A DNA stretch of 64,000 nt. Source: Pratylenchus scribneri. Its lineage: Eukaryota; Nematoda; Chromadorea; Rhabditida; Pratylenchidae. Made by a program: the position numbers and the translations under genes. Where the stretch lies: NCBI GenBank assembly GCA_030063045.1, contig JAQSEB010000047.1, positions 558,001 through 622,000 of the forward strand, read 5' to 3'. A model generated the notes under the pieces. The model made no database searches and was not told the origin of the DNA. It saw only the letters and a list, made by a program, of their open reading frames with translations. Shown here in pieces: positions 47,588-59,581 of this stretch. Position 1 is the stretch's first letter, and each line of letters opens with the position of its first letter.

Positions 47588-48877
47588 ATGTCCTTCATCA
47601 TCTATGCATATGGTCTCATCCTTCTCATTACTTTTGACTTCCTCCTTCCAATTTTTGGCCAAACCATTGCAAATATTCCCGATTTGGACACTCAATTACC
47701 AAACTTTTATAGATGGATGGAACAGAATTCATATATTTGTAAGTGCTTTTTTGGGCAAAATTCAATAATTTAAATTCAATTAATTTATTATTAAATGAAA
47801 AATTCATCAAAAATGCTTCCAATTTAATTGTTTAATGTCCTCCAATTAAAGGTGAGGATTCATCTTTTGCAGATTCTCCCCAATTCCTGAGCGAGGAGGA
47901 CGCCAACCAATTCCATTGTTCGGCACTTTGCGGCGATCCAATGGATTTTCCGCATTTGGCCTGTGCAAAACGAGCCAATCAAAAGCCACATGAATGGCCT
48001 CAATGTCATTCGGGTATAATTTTAGGGTTAATTAATTTAAATTCAAATTTATTTTAGTGCCTCCTTTGTGTGTGCTGAATTTTGTGCAAGAATTTTTGGC
48101 ACTCAAAATCCATCGGGGCGAATTCTCAATCGATCATTTGATGGCGGCAACCCAAAAGCAACAGAAACATTTCACTGAACCACCACCACAAATTGGTTAG
48201 CAATTGGGTGGTGAATTTTTTTTAATTTAGCCATTTTTATAGCTTCAACTCCTTCAACCACATTCGACCAGCAAAAATTGGAATTGATGGGAAAAAGTCA
48301 GGAAAATAATATGGAGGCCAGTTTTGAAAGAAGAAAAACAGCAGATGATATTCAATTCATAGAGGTATTATTTTTAAATTAAAATTTTAATTTATTCTTA
48401 ATAATGTTGGAAAAAATTAAAGGTGGACGGCGAGACAAAAAACCATCAAAAGGAGGAAAGGAAAAGCAGCAATGAAATTCAACAACAATCAACCACAACA
48501 TTATCCTCACCTTTCGTCAAAAATCATTTCAATTTGAATAAAAAAGGTTTTATTTTATTAAAAATTAATTTCACTAATTAAATTTTATTAAGTTAACACG
48601 CTGGAATTCAAAAAAGATCCCCCGCCAACATTGTCCGCCCTAATTGCGCCCAAAAAGCCAATTTTGGACATTCCCAAAAAGCATCGATGCCGGCCGGACG
48701 TGGATGTCGATTCTTGCAAATTTTGGGCACAAAATGGAGAATGCAATGCAAATCCGGTAAATTCCATTCATTTATTATATCCAATCATGCCTACATTTTT
48801 AGGTTTACATGCTCCGAGAATGCCAATGGGCTTGTGGCATATGTGGGAATGGACGAGTGGAGGAATTTAGAAGTTAA
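47588..48877 (+). CDS. Secreted ShK-domain protein
   Basis: Seven exons (47588-47738, 47873-48013, 48058-48193, 48243-48364, 48423-48546, 48594-48756, 48803-48877) give 303 residues. The ATG directly abuts a TTTTGCAG acceptor. Residues 1-25 form a signal peptide (YAYGLILLITFDFLLPIFG). A first Cys-rich block (HCSALCGDP, ACAKRANQ, QCHSVPPLC) is followed by a polar, Lys/Gln/Ser-rich linker. A C-terminal ShKT domain follows with six Cys: CRPDVDVDSC, WAQNGECNANP, VYMLRECQWACGICG. ShKT domains are found in anemone potassium-channel blockers and in very many nematode secreted proteins, where they are mostly not toxins and often accompany enzymes. No catalytic domain is seen, so the role is open: cuticle, mucus or host interaction are possibilities. 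Confidence 0.88.
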
Positions 48878-49013
48878 ACAGAATTTAAAAACTTTAATAC
48901 ACATTTATTTTGTTCATTTTTCAATTTCAATAAATCAAATTTTCTTCATAAATCATTAAATTTTCCTAATCAATTGAAATTATTCGGAAAATATAGAACA
49001 TTAATCGGCCATT

Positions 49014-50045
49014 TTATTTCCTCAATTTTCCCTCTTCCCGTTTTGATGAGCCTTTTGAATCGACATTATCCGTGTCCGATGGCATAGGGAAAAATTCAAA
49101 TCTTGAAATTTTAAATTTTTTGGCATTTAATTTAAAGGAAAAATACCCAAAATCCGAGGTGGCTGGTGGGTCTGGTTCAGTTATATCCATCATGCCAGGA
49201 TCTTTTGGTTTTGGGCGGCTTACGGGCGTGCCATAGATATTTGGTTTTGGACTGCCTATTGGTGTGCCAGACATATAAGTAGGACCTAAAAATATGGAAT
49301 TATATAATAAAATTTATTCAAAAAAACCTGGTTTGAATGAAGAAGATGGGAATTTTTCGTCCATTTTCGGCTTGAACTTCGATCCATCCTCTTGCCTCTG
49401 TTCCATCTTCAATGGTTGGCCACTTCGATTTGCTTCCCGCAGCTGGGCATAGGTTAAACCATGCTTGCCTGCAGTGGTGGTTCGAGGAAAGTTTTCGCGT
49501 TGCCCTTGGAAGGAAATGTCCGGTTGATTATCCATATACTGAATTTTAAAGATAAATTCCTTCATTTTTTCTACAAACCTTATTCCTCAGCTCTCCTACT
49601 CGTTGATTTATTCGTTTAGCGCAAGGTAGAGTGGGTGTGAATAGCAAATCAGTGATGACCATAACCCAGCTGGAACCTGAATATAAACATTGAACATTTT
49701 TTACATATTCAAAAATTTACAAATCCAAAAACCAGCATCCTACTAGTCATTCCCCATTTCTTGAATATCCCGCGTTCCTTCAATGCGTATAAGCCGATAA
49801 CGCTGGCAAGTGCACACGGTGTTCCACGCCATACTGCGGCCTGAAAATGCAGTTGAAAATGATGAAAAAAATTGGAGTTCCCAACCTCTTTGAGGCAGTT
49901 GATGATTAATCCTCTTATTTCATTTTTTTCCTCTAGTGAAATACTGAATTTTAGGATTTTATATTTAAATATATTAATAAAAAGCAAACCGAGACATAAA
50001 AACTGCTTTTTCCTCACGGAACATTCGAGGAGGAAAATCATCCAT
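49014..50045 (-). CDS. OCIA-domain protein (OCIAD-like)
   Basis: OCIAD proteins are membrane proteins of endosomes and mitochondria. The start ATG at 50045 gives MDDFPPRMFREEKAVFMSR. The OCIA domain follows over three exons: LEEKNEIRGLIINCLKEAAVWRGTPCALASVIGLYALKERGIFKKWG, then SSWVMVITDLLFTPTLPCAKRINQ. This matches the family's sequence of charged helix, Trp-Arg-Gly entry, membrane helix, Lys-x-Gly turn, second helix and a Cys near the end. The C terminus is disordered but keeps GLTYAQLREANR, like the ITYEELRNKNR end of vertebrate OCIAD1. It lies 281 bp downstream of a kinase on the same strand, so operon membership is possible. Confidence 0.75.
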
Positions 50046-50326
50046 CGCTTTGCTTATTTTATTATTAGAAGAAAACTTTACTAAAAGAAAGTTAAAAAAA
50101 ACTAATTGGAGTGAAATTTTTAGCATCATAAAAATAATAATTAAACAAAATAATTTAGTAAATTAATAAGAATAAGACCATGCATGCAATTTATAATTTT
50201 ATTTCTTTGGCAAAATTACACAACAATATTTAATAAAATATTCATCAAACAAATAAACAAAAAAAATAGTTGAAATCACAATATATCGGGGAAAATAGGA
50301 CAAAATCATATTAGAATGGCTCATCT

Positions 50327-51922
50327 TTATTTCTTATCATATTCTCTTTGGAGCGCATCACGCAGATTTTCGAAGGTGGGCCGATTGTTTCGATTCTCAT
50401 CCCGAAGCATGCATGCCTTCTTAAAAATTAAAATTGATTAAAATAATCGAAGATCTAAAAAGAATAATTTACCATTAATTCGTGAATCTGAACCGGCATT
50501 CCATTTGGGCGATCAAGTCTTTTGCGCTTTCCCTTCTCTGCTATCAAGACCTCGTCACGGACCTGAAAATGATAAAATTAAATAAAACATAATTTGTGAT
50601 GTGCAAATTCACCTGTAGCGCCGTCATCTTGTCATAGGGTTTTTGGAATGGCCGAACAAAACACTCCCAAATTGTGACGCCAAATGCTGAAAATGATGAT
50701 AAAAATTAAATAATTTATGAACTAAACTCACCCCAAACATCTGTGTTTTTGTCCACCTCCTGATTTTCGTAAGAGTATGGGTCGAGCCATCGAATATTAG
50801 TCGGCTTTTCTCGATCGAAGATGTCCTTTTTGGCACGTCGTGAGAGACCAAAATCTGCAACCTGAATTTTATGAATATTAATAAAATTGCAATTAAAAAA
50901 ACCTTTATCACCAGGTGTCTCTGCAAAACACCTTCCCATTGCATGAGCAAATTGCGAGAGGCCAAATCCAAGTGCAAAAATGGTGGTTGCTGACTGTGCA
51001 AATATGTTACCCCTTTGGCCGCATCGATCAGAATTTTGATCCGGAATTTGGTGTCCAGCTCGCCGTGGTCCTTCAAATATTTGTCAACCGAGTCGCCGTT
51101 CACATATTCAATGACCATGCTGAAGGGCTGAAATAAATGTTTTGTTAATTGTTTAGTGAGAAAAGCCCAAAACCCCGAACTTACTTTCTCATCATTTATT
51201 ATGCCCAAGAAAGAGACGATGTGTTTGTTGCGAAGTCCTCTCATGGTGCGCGCCTCTTGCCAAAGGTTGTTAAGTTCATCATCATTGTCCGGAATGTCCT
51301 TGATTTGTTTTACTGCGCAATGCATGCGAACATCCACCAGGAAGCCATGTTTGACAACGCCATATGAGCCTTCCCCGAGCACTTTTCCAAATTTGATGTT
51401 TCCTGAGGTCAGCAGCCATTCGGGACGCAACACTGGGATGTCCAGGCGCAATTTGTATTCAGCACGATTGATCGGCCATTTCGTGCACTGAAATTTAACT
51501 AAATAAGGACAATAGGGTAAAAACAAATAAACCCAGTAAAATTCGATGAGATCCTTGATGGTCAATTTGCTTTGATTTTGTCCTTGAAGTCGCCAGCCAG
51601 TGTCCTCCTCTTGAATGTACACATTGTAGATCTAAAAATCATTAAAATTTTTGATAACAAAATGATTAAAACCAACCTCGTTTTTGGACACGCAAATAGT
51701 CAGGCATAGGGCATCGCCGATCTCGAGCTTCCGCAACAAGAATTCGTTCCGGTAATTGAGCAATTCTTTGGCATCCTTGTCGGGGAGATATCCAAACCAA
51801 AATGGGAATTCTTTGAAATTGTCGTGCTCTTTAGCATCTTCCTTCTCTGTTTGCCTTTTGACTCGTAGCGCAAACTCATCTTCGGCCGGTTCATTATTAT
51901 TTGTCGAAAAATAATTTCCCAT
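50327..51922 (-). CDS. Fes/Fer-like SH2-tyrosine kinase, N-myristoylation site, HLD in catalytic loop
   Basis: Non-receptor tyrosine kinase of the expanded nematode Fer-like group. Eight exons (51922-51677, 51631-51533, 51487-51185, 51127-50903, 50861-50732, 50686-50613, 50562-50473, 50419-50327) give 419 residues. MGNYFSTNN is a classic N-myristoylation signal. SH2 runs about residues 38-115 (FPFWFGYLPDKDAKELL, FLLRKLE with the phosphotyrosine-binding Arg). The kinase domain has GEGSYGVV, CAVKQIK, a Glu in the C-helix (WQEARTMRGL), VADFGLSRR, IRWLDPYSYENQE and VWAFGVTIWE. The catalytic loop reads FLHLDLASRNLL, so the usual HRD is HLD; the Asp is kept. The APE-like motif is also changed (DPYSYENQ). 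It is the first of two minus-strand genes and divergent from TIMM22. Confidence 0.9.
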
Positions 51923-52772
51923 TGCTATGCTGCAGTTGTATTGAAGTAATTTTGGTTGATAAAATCTGAAATTTTGTTGTTTTGTTTCTATTGAAGTTGA
52001 AATAAATTAAGTAAAATTAGAGCTTGTTGGAAGCTGAGTATAATTAGATAAATCGAGAATAATTTGTAAAAGCCAAGAATGGGTAAAAATAAACTAAAAA
52101 ACTTATGAATGGATGGGTGAATAAAAGCCGGAAATGAGTAGGTGGGGAAATCTGATGAGGATGGGGAAAGCTATACGGATAAACATGAACATGAATGGAA
52201 GACATGCGAATGAAATGCGATTGTCATTGTAAAAGCAAAAAATCAATAAATAATACTGTACCGATGAACATGACAGACAGAGAAACAGAACACAGAAGTC
52301 ATTGCATTGATATGAGATGAGATGACATAATGACGGATAGATAGACATGTCAATTGTCAATCAATGCCATTCTTTTTTATTCGCAACTTTTCTATTCTTA
52401 ATCCCCCTTTATCTGGATATATCCCCGCACTCTCAGGGCCTTCCCAGACCTTCCACTGGCCGTCCGGGTCATTTCCTAGCGATTCCAGAGGCCTTAATCC
52501 CCCCCCCCCCCCCCAAATCCACGCGATTTTATTTTTTTATTGTTTTTGTTTTGCCAAAATAAGTACCTTTTTTTGCCAATTTCAGTATTTTTCTTGCCAA
52601 ATTAAGTATATATTTACTTTTTGCCAAAATAATTATTTTTTTTGCCAAAATCAGTTTTTTTTGCCAAAATAGGTAACTGCTTTTTTCAATTTATGATCAG
52701 AAAATTGATTTAAAAAAGTAGAAATTTATCCTACAACAATTCAATTTTTTGTTTTATTTTTCAGAAATAATA
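51923..52772. other. Divergent region, kinase / TIMM22, with C-run and degenerate repeat
   Basis: Holds both promoters. A GC-richer patch (52425-52515) ends in sixteen C (52499-52514). From about 52545 to 52675 a degenerate tandem repeat of TTTTTGCCAAAAT plus AAGTA-like spacer occurs five or six times. A TTTTCAG acceptor ends 8 bases before the TIMM22 ATG, a likely spliced-leader site. Confidence 0.55.
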
Positions 52773-53999
52773 ATGGATTTATTTCGTTCCGACAGTTCAT
52801 TGGATAAATTGAGCAAAATCTTTCCGGACCCTTTCAGGGACTTGAACAAACAAATCAAAGAGGAAACGACAGAAGAACAGGTTTAAAAATGCATTCATTA
52901 AATTTCTCAATTCAATATTATTTTGTAGCCATTCGTTTATCAACCATCGGAACATGTCAAATTGGTTGAACAAATAATGGGCTTTAATCGAAATCAACGG
53001 CCTTGGAAGACGTATTTCGACGAAAAATTCTTTCAGACTCGATTATCGGTAATATTTCTGCATTTTAATTTATATTCACCATAATTTATATAGTTAATTC
53101 CACTGATGAGCCCAGAAGAGCGGGCCATGACCGTTTTAATGGAGAATTGTGCACTCAAATCCATTTTATCCGCCATTGTTGGAGCCGTTTTTGGTGTTGG
53201 AATGGCAGTGTTCACCGTTTCAATGGATCCTTCTTTCGCTATAAGCAAAGATCCAAGCAAACCGGTAAATATTTTAAAAAAACATTTAAATCTATTTATT
53301 GGATTTATTTCCAATTGCATTTAAAATTATAAAAAAATAAACCTCCATCAGTGCCTCCGATAGCTCAGTTGGAAGAGCGCGGGACTGTAGCGTTAGGAAG
53401 TTATCCTGAGGTCGCTGGTTCGAATCCGGCTCGGAGGAGTTCTTTTTTCTTCCTCTAATTTTTTCTTTTTTGCAATTTTTTTCAATTTATTACTGTGAAA
53501 AAAAAATAAAAATATCGAAAAATTATAATTTTTACACTCCAAGTTTTATAGTTGACTTTGCGGGACACATGGATGGAATTGCGTGTTCGGATGCGGAATA
53601 ATTCCCGACAATTCGCTATCATTGGTTTCATGTTTTCGGGCACTGAATGCATAATGGAAACTGTCAGGGCAAAAAGCGATTGGAAAAATGGTTTGCACAC
53701 TAGTAAATTTTCCACAATTTAAATCAAATTTTTAGGCACATTTTCTGGTGCAATTGTGGGCGGATTGATTGGTCTCAGGGCGGGTTTAAAGCCAGCAATG
53801 TGGGGTGCTGCCGGTTTGTTTTTTAAATTTTAAAATGTTAATCAAATAAATTTACAATTAAAAGTTAATTTCTATTCACAAATAATTCTTCCAAATTAGT
53901 AAATAGCAATTTATAATTAATTAAAATTCCCATACGAATTATTTTTTTTTAGGATTCGCTGCCTTTTCCACTGCCATCGATTATTATATGCACAGTTGA
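52773..53999 (+). CDS. TIMM22: Mitochondrial carrier translocase subunit TIM22
   Basis: Pore subunit of the TIM22 complex, which inserts carrier proteins into the mitochondrial inner membrane. Six exons (52773-52880, 52929-53048, 53094-53264, 53552-53690, 53736-53813, 53953-53999) give 220 residues. After a polar N terminus comes the first membrane segment [20 protein letters not shown] with FTVSMD, then a loop [20 protein letters not shown] and [26 protein letters not shown]. The family signature [19 protein letters not shown] and [13 protein letters not shown] follow. The two cysteines that form the stabilising intramolecular disulphide in the family have counterparts at NCALKS and GTECIM. 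Intron 3 carries a tRNA-Tyr gene on the same strand. Convergent with DPH1, 183 bp apart. Confidence 0.93.
53354..53438 (+). tRNA. tRNA-Tyr (GTA) with 12-nt intron
   Basis: Complete cloverleaf. Acceptor CCTCCGA/TCGGAGG pairs perfectly with discriminator A; the D-arm is TAGCTCAGTTGG. The anticodon stem is CGGGA/TCCTG with anticodon GTA, and the T-arm GCTGG-TTCGAAT-CCGGC. A 12-nt intron (CGTTAGGAAGTT) sits after position 37, as is usual in eukaryotic tRNA-Tyr. A T run follows at 53442. It lies in intron 3 of TIMM22, same strand. Confidence 0.95.
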
Positions 54000-54182
54000 A
54001 TGCAGATGGGAGGCAACTTTCAAGTCACACGATGGAATAGATCATTTTGTTATTTTTTTTCATTTTAAGAATTTTTATTACAATTTTTCATTACTTTTGA
54101 ATATTATAATTCCATAAATGAATAAAAATTTATCATTTAAAAATATTAAATATTATTAACAAAATAAAATAAAATAACAATT

Positions 54183-56110
54183 TTATTCGGTCATTTTTAA
54201 TGGAATATGCGGTGTTTTCTTCCCTTTCCTCCTTCCTGGTCTGTAACTTTCGTGATTGTTTGTCCAGGGCCCTCGGCTCTCGAACGCATAATAATCCATT
54301 GGGTAGTCGGTTTCGGAGAAATTCTGACTGGATAATGCCGCCGACAATTCATATGGAGTCAGCAATGGTACGTCGAATGTGTGGCCCCAATCGATGGAAA
54401 GGCGAGGGCAGGCGACTTGGACCCAACTGAAATAAATTTTTTATAATAATTTAAAAAATAATAAAAACCATTCAATGGATTTGAATTTGTGCAATGTGTC
54501 GGCGAATATTTCCGAAATCAGCACTCGAACATATTCTTTTCCGCTAGCTTTCAGCTGCTTTTCGAGATACTTAAATTTTATTAAATTATTTCATTATTTT
54601 TAATTGAAGAAACAAACCTCAAAAATCCTCATATTTCCTTGCCGGCCCAATGTGCCGAGGATCAACCCAAATTTGTTGGCTTTTTTGGCCACTTCGACAG
54701 CCGCTCTCCTATTTTGGATCATCAGATCGAATCCGTACTTTTCCTGGGTCAATTCCTGTGAATATGGATTGTATTGATAGGCCGGAATGCGCGGATTTTG
54801 GATCATCATTGATTCCAAATGGAAACGGCCATCGCCAATGTAGCTGTGAAAATAAATTGAATTATTTTTAGGTAAATTATTAAATTAAAATGACATAATT
54901 ATTTGTATTAATTTTGGGAATATTGTTTAAATAAAATTATTAAAAAATAATACATTATGGCCGAAACATCATTGTCGGATAATTTGGGCGATGTGCAACC
55001 GAGCAATTCGCCGGGACTCAACGGACTCGCTTGGGGTATCAAAATTTTGTAACCGTCTTTCTCAAATTCTCGTTTGGCGGCCTTAAAATTATTTCGAAAA
55101 ATTTGTTCATTTTTGAAACCTGAAGTGAAGCAGCAAATTGAATTGTACTGACCAATGCCAATGGCGCATTTTTGTCGGTGAAATTTGTTCGAATGGAATC
55201 AACAAAATGCGAAATGTTGATGTCGATGTTGACGAACACGTAGAGTAAATGCTGGAAAATAAATAGAATTATTTATTTTTTTTAGAATTATGAAATAAGA
55301 TTAATTTACCCAAAAATGAATGAATTTATCTAATAAATTCTATCATGCCAAAAATGGCCATATATAACTTGACTATATTGGTTGTGGCTCAAAAATGAGA
55401 TTATTTTTCGATACGAAAAATTTGTATAAATTCAGCATTTTTTGGATATTTAATTAAAAATAAAGCACCTACAATTCCGGCGGTGTGTTGAATTGGAATT
55501 AGGCAACTGTGCCCGTAGTGAACCAGTAAATCGCAACCCAATGCCCGGCCAGTGTAATCATCAACACAACATGCCCCATAGGTGACATCGCCCAAAATGA
55601 TGAATTCCGTCCCATCGGGTGTGTACTTTTCCAGAATATCCGCAATTGTGCAGGCAAACATTGTCAATCCTTCCGGGAATTGGAGCGCAACTGAATATTT
55701 AAATTATTTATAATTTAATTTATTGAATTGCGTGGGCGGAGCCCGGGTGGCGAAATGGATATCGCGTCGGTTTCCGGCACCGAAGGTTGGGGGTTCAAGT
55801 CCCTCCTCGGGCCAATGATTTTTTTATCGTTATTTTATTATTTTTTAGTCATTTTTAAACATATTTATCCGTAATTTTTAGGAAAATAATATTTTTGAAA
55901 CCTCTTTTGCTTGCAGTTGAGCGAATTTTCCATATTGTTTTTGGGATTTCGAATGTATAATTTGCCGGCAACTAAATAAAAATGATTATAAATAATTTTA
56001 GACTAAATTTTTACAATTTTCAAATCATTTTGTAAATTCGGATTCTGCGCAATTTCCTCAATTTCTTGCCTCTGTTTATTCCTTGAATTGCCAATGATGG
56101 GATTATCCAT
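54183..56110 (-). CDS. DPH1: Diphthamide synthase subunit DPH1
   Basis: With DPH2 forms the non-canonical radical-SAM enzyme that starts diphthamide synthesis on eEF2 by transferring a 3-amino-3-carboxypropyl group. Eight exons (56110-56015, 55971-55902, 55690-55473, 55251-55120, 55081-54954, 54843-54618, 54569-54479, 54426-54183) join in phase. Landmarks are [54 protein letters not shown] (first cluster Cys), [22 protein letters not shown] and [10 protein letters not shown] (second Cys). Then come [43 protein letters not shown] (third Cys) and [19 protein letters not shown]. All three 4Fe-4S cysteines are present. A tRNA-Arg gene lies antisense in intron 2. It is the last gene of a three-gene minus-strand series. 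Confidence 0.95.
55741..55813 (+). tRNA. tRNA-Arg (CCG), antisense in a DPH1 intron
   Basis: Seventy-three bases. Acceptor GCCCGGG/CTCGGGC pairs with one G-U. D-arm TGGCGAAATGG; anticodon stem TCGGT/ACCGA with loop TTCCGGC, anticodon CCG (reads CGG). T-arm GGGGG-TTCAAGT-CCCTC, with some wobble. A seven-T run follows at 55820-55826. The discriminator appears to be C, which is unusual for Arg. Confidence 0.88.
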
Positions 56111-56371
56111 AATTTTGAGATCTTTAATATTTAAATTAATTATAAAATTTTATAATAAAAATGGAAAAAATATTAACTAAAATCAGAATTAAATTTTTTA
56201 TGTAAAATTTTATTAATTAATAAAATGCAAAAATATTTATTCTAGCCAAATAAATGATCACAAAAATAAAATATATAAGTGAGCAATTTATTAAAATTAA
56301 TTTGTTTAGGAATGGCCAAAAAATTGGGCAAGTTTTGGAGTGTAAATTAAATTATCATTAATCATCTTTCT

Positions 56372-59300
56372 TCAAGTATCAAATTGTTCATCCGGATTTT
56401 GGTGGTCAATCTTTCGGAATTCATAATTGCCTCGCCCATCCATTTGAAGACTGAAATCATGATGTCTGCAAAAAAGAGGAGGGTTATTTTTTAAATTTAA
56501 TTTGATTTATTTTTTAATTAATTTATTTTGAATTAATTAAAAATAAAAATAAAAAACAAACTTCCACAAAGATTTTCGATGTGAGACGGTGAACAATGTG
56601 ATAGCCAATTCATGGCATCGTTTGTAGATTGCATCCTCAACATCCGCCGAAACTGCGCTGGTGCATTCATCCAAAATGGCAAATTGAGGGCGTTGGTAGA
56701 AAATTCGGGCCATCTAAAATTAATTTAATTAAAATGTAAGAAATTTTTGATAATTTTTAATGTGAAAAAATTACCGCGATTCGTTGTTTTTCGCCACCAC
56801 TCAACACATCCATCCAGTCCTGTTGACTTTCCCAGCCGCCCTCACGTTCCAAAATATATCTATAAAATAAAATAATTAAATTAATTAATTTAATATTAAT
56901 TATTTTTTAAATATTAAATTTTATTTATACAATAAAAGCAAAAACCTGAGCTGAACATGGTCAAGCAATTCCTCCAAATCCGTATCCGTAAAGCCCTTCC
57001 GGCGCATATCCGCTGGTCTATCCGGATAGATGACTTGATCGCGCAAAGTGCCAATTGTCATGTATGGACGCTATTTAATTTTATGGAATATTTTAAATAA
57101 ATTTTTATTTAATTACCTGTGGAACATAGAATAATTTGCCTTTGGCCGGTTTTGTCAATTGGCCACCCCTTCAAAAAAATAAATATATTTTGATAATTTC
57201 GGTTTTATTTTCTTACCAAAGTGGCCAAAGTTCGCCGAGTACCCGAAACAGAGAGGACTTCCCGCATCCATTTGGGCCACAAACGAGCACATTTGTGCCA
57301 CCGGGAACTTCCAAATCCAAACTTTGAATGAGCACATCACCGTTGGGCGTGATCAATGGGACACGTTCAAATCGAATTTGGTTGTCACGGATGAGGATTT
57401 TGCCGGCGCCCGGTTGGAATATTGCTGAGCCCATTCCTTCATCATTTCCATCCGGGAGTGGTGTGAAATGAGTGGTCGAGAGAGGTTCGATTTTGTTTTG
57501 ATTTTCATTGACATTGGCCAGCAATTGATTGGCAATTCCATTTTGGGTTGCACTTCGTTGACGAATGTTCCCATCACCACCGAATTCTGTGCCTGACACC
57601 ATTGTACGCTGATATTTTCCTAATAAATCAATAATTAATTAAATTTTTTAAAATGTCCAAAAATATTTTACAATTATTTTATACCTTGGTTCAAATCGCT
57701 GAGAACACTCATTAATGTGTCTACGCGGGCTGTGAAACCGGCCAAACGGGTCAATTCCCTTCCGGCGAGTGCCAAACGACCTAAAAATTATTTCATTATA
57801 AAATTAATTTTTGTATAAATTTTACCTAATGCTTCGGCCAATTTAAACATCATTCGACCCGAATTGTAGTAATCCTTTTTTATTTTAGGGAATAATTTAA
57901 AATGTGAATTTAATTTATTTAAACTAACTTGCATTAATTCCGTTTTACTTTTTCGCATCAAATTTTGATTCTCCTTATTGAAAAATGGTCGAGACATTGT
58001 GTACCAGCCGACCTTAAATTTATTCAATATTTATTTAAATAATAAATGTAATTAATTAAATTAAACTGACAACAGTGGCCACATATTTGGCAACAATATT
58101 GTCCAGGAATGAAATGGAGAACCGAAAGAGGATCAATGATCGCAAATGTGTGACCATTCTTTGGAATGCATTCATCACTGACAGCCGTTCACGTTCATTG
58201 CCCTAAAAATCAATTTATTTAATTAATTAATTAATTTATTTATTTTATTTCAATAAATTTTATTATTTTAATTATTTAATTTTAATTAATTTTTATTTAA
58301 TTCATAAATAAAATTAGCCTGATAGAATGCAATTTCCTCACTGTTCACAATCAATCGAGAATTCACAAATCGATAATCGCCTTCCAGCCGTTGTTCCTCC
58401 ACTGTCATTCGTCCCTAAATATTATTTTTAAATTTAATGTCTTAAAATTTACTCACAATTGGTCGCCTCAAATAAGTTAGCACCAGGCCGGATCCAATCA
58501 AATAGAAAAATAGTCGAAGTGGCGCCTGCCAACCCAATGAATCGCCAATTCGTGAAACGTAGAGAAGAACATCGACTAGAGGCTGGAAAAATATTTTTAA
58601 AATTGGTTTTTGGGCTTTTGATGAATTTTTAAATTTCAAAAATTGATTTTTTAAATTTAATTTTTTTATTAATTTTATTCTCACCTTGGATAAATTTGAG
58701 TATAATTCCACAATTCCTTCACAAAACCGGTCAACATCTTGGGTGAGCAATTGGTCGGCATTTGAAATCTATGCCAAAAATAATTTAATTTTAATTAAAT
58801 AAAAATTACTCGATTATCCAAATTGGCCATTTTATAGAATGTAAATCCATTTAAATATTGTTTGTAAAAATGATGGGTAAGTCGTTCGCGGAAACGCAAT
58901 TTCAATTCGCTGAGGCCAAACTGAAAAATTGTGTACAAAAATATTTTAAAATGAAATACTTTGAGGAAGGAATTGACGACGGAAACGAGTGGCATACACA
59001 TTAAATAGTGCAATGTGGATTTCCAAAACAACGGACGTTTTCGCGCAATGATGGCCGCCTCAATTCCAGTTGAAGTCTTAAAAATCAAATATTTAATTTT
59101 ATTTTGCATTTTTTTAAATAATTTTTGTAAAACAAAAATCAAACCTGAATCATCCAAAGATCAGCATAAGTCCGTAGCAACAATGTCAATGCAATCAAAG
59201 CCATTAAAGGAACCTTTAGGGCAATTTGATTAAATTAATTTAAATAAAATTTGGTAATTACCTCAAAGCAAAATGGACTGGGAATGAGGATTCGAATGAT

Positions 59301-59581
59301 GCGGAAAATACGACGAAAAAATGCCAAATTGACGTGTGCCCGTTCCGAATTGGTTTTGCCGGCACCATTTTTGGAATTTGCCGCCTTTGATGAAAAATGG
59401 TTGGATGCATTGTGACTGCTAAAATTAAATAATTTTTTTGATAAATTTTATGTTTTTCAAACCGTAATTTATAATGTGATTTGTAGAGGTGAATGACGGC
59501 GAAAACCAGACCAGTGCCGATTAAGGCTGGTGCCACCTCACGAAAATTGTTTGGGCGCAATTTACTCAAAACACCCGACAT
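56372..59581 (-). CDS. ABCD3: Peroxisomal half ABC transporter ABCD3 (PMP70)
   Basis: Peroxisomal membrane half-transporter that dimerises and imports fatty acyl and bile-acid-type CoA esters. The ATG at 59581 follows TTTTAG by one base. The N-terminal membrane domain spans about 59580-57790, with [15 protein letters not shown] helix, [65 protein letters not shown] and [12 protein letters not shown]. The EAA-like [14 protein letters not shown] and [13 protein letters not shown] follow. The nucleotide-binding domain has Walker [28 protein letters not shown], signature LSGGEKQR, Walker [13 protein letters not shown] and TVSHRKS. The C terminus MDGRGNYEF is typical of ABCD3, not ABCD1. A polar insert of about 50 residues (57470-57600) before the nucleotide-binding domain is longer than in the human protein. 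Middle of a three-gene minus-strand series. Confidence 0.95.

Noticed and set aside
47588..48877. Calling the ShK-domain gene a toxin
   Set aside because: ShKT domains are very common in ordinary nematode secreted proteins; nothing in the sequence shows channel-blocking activity.
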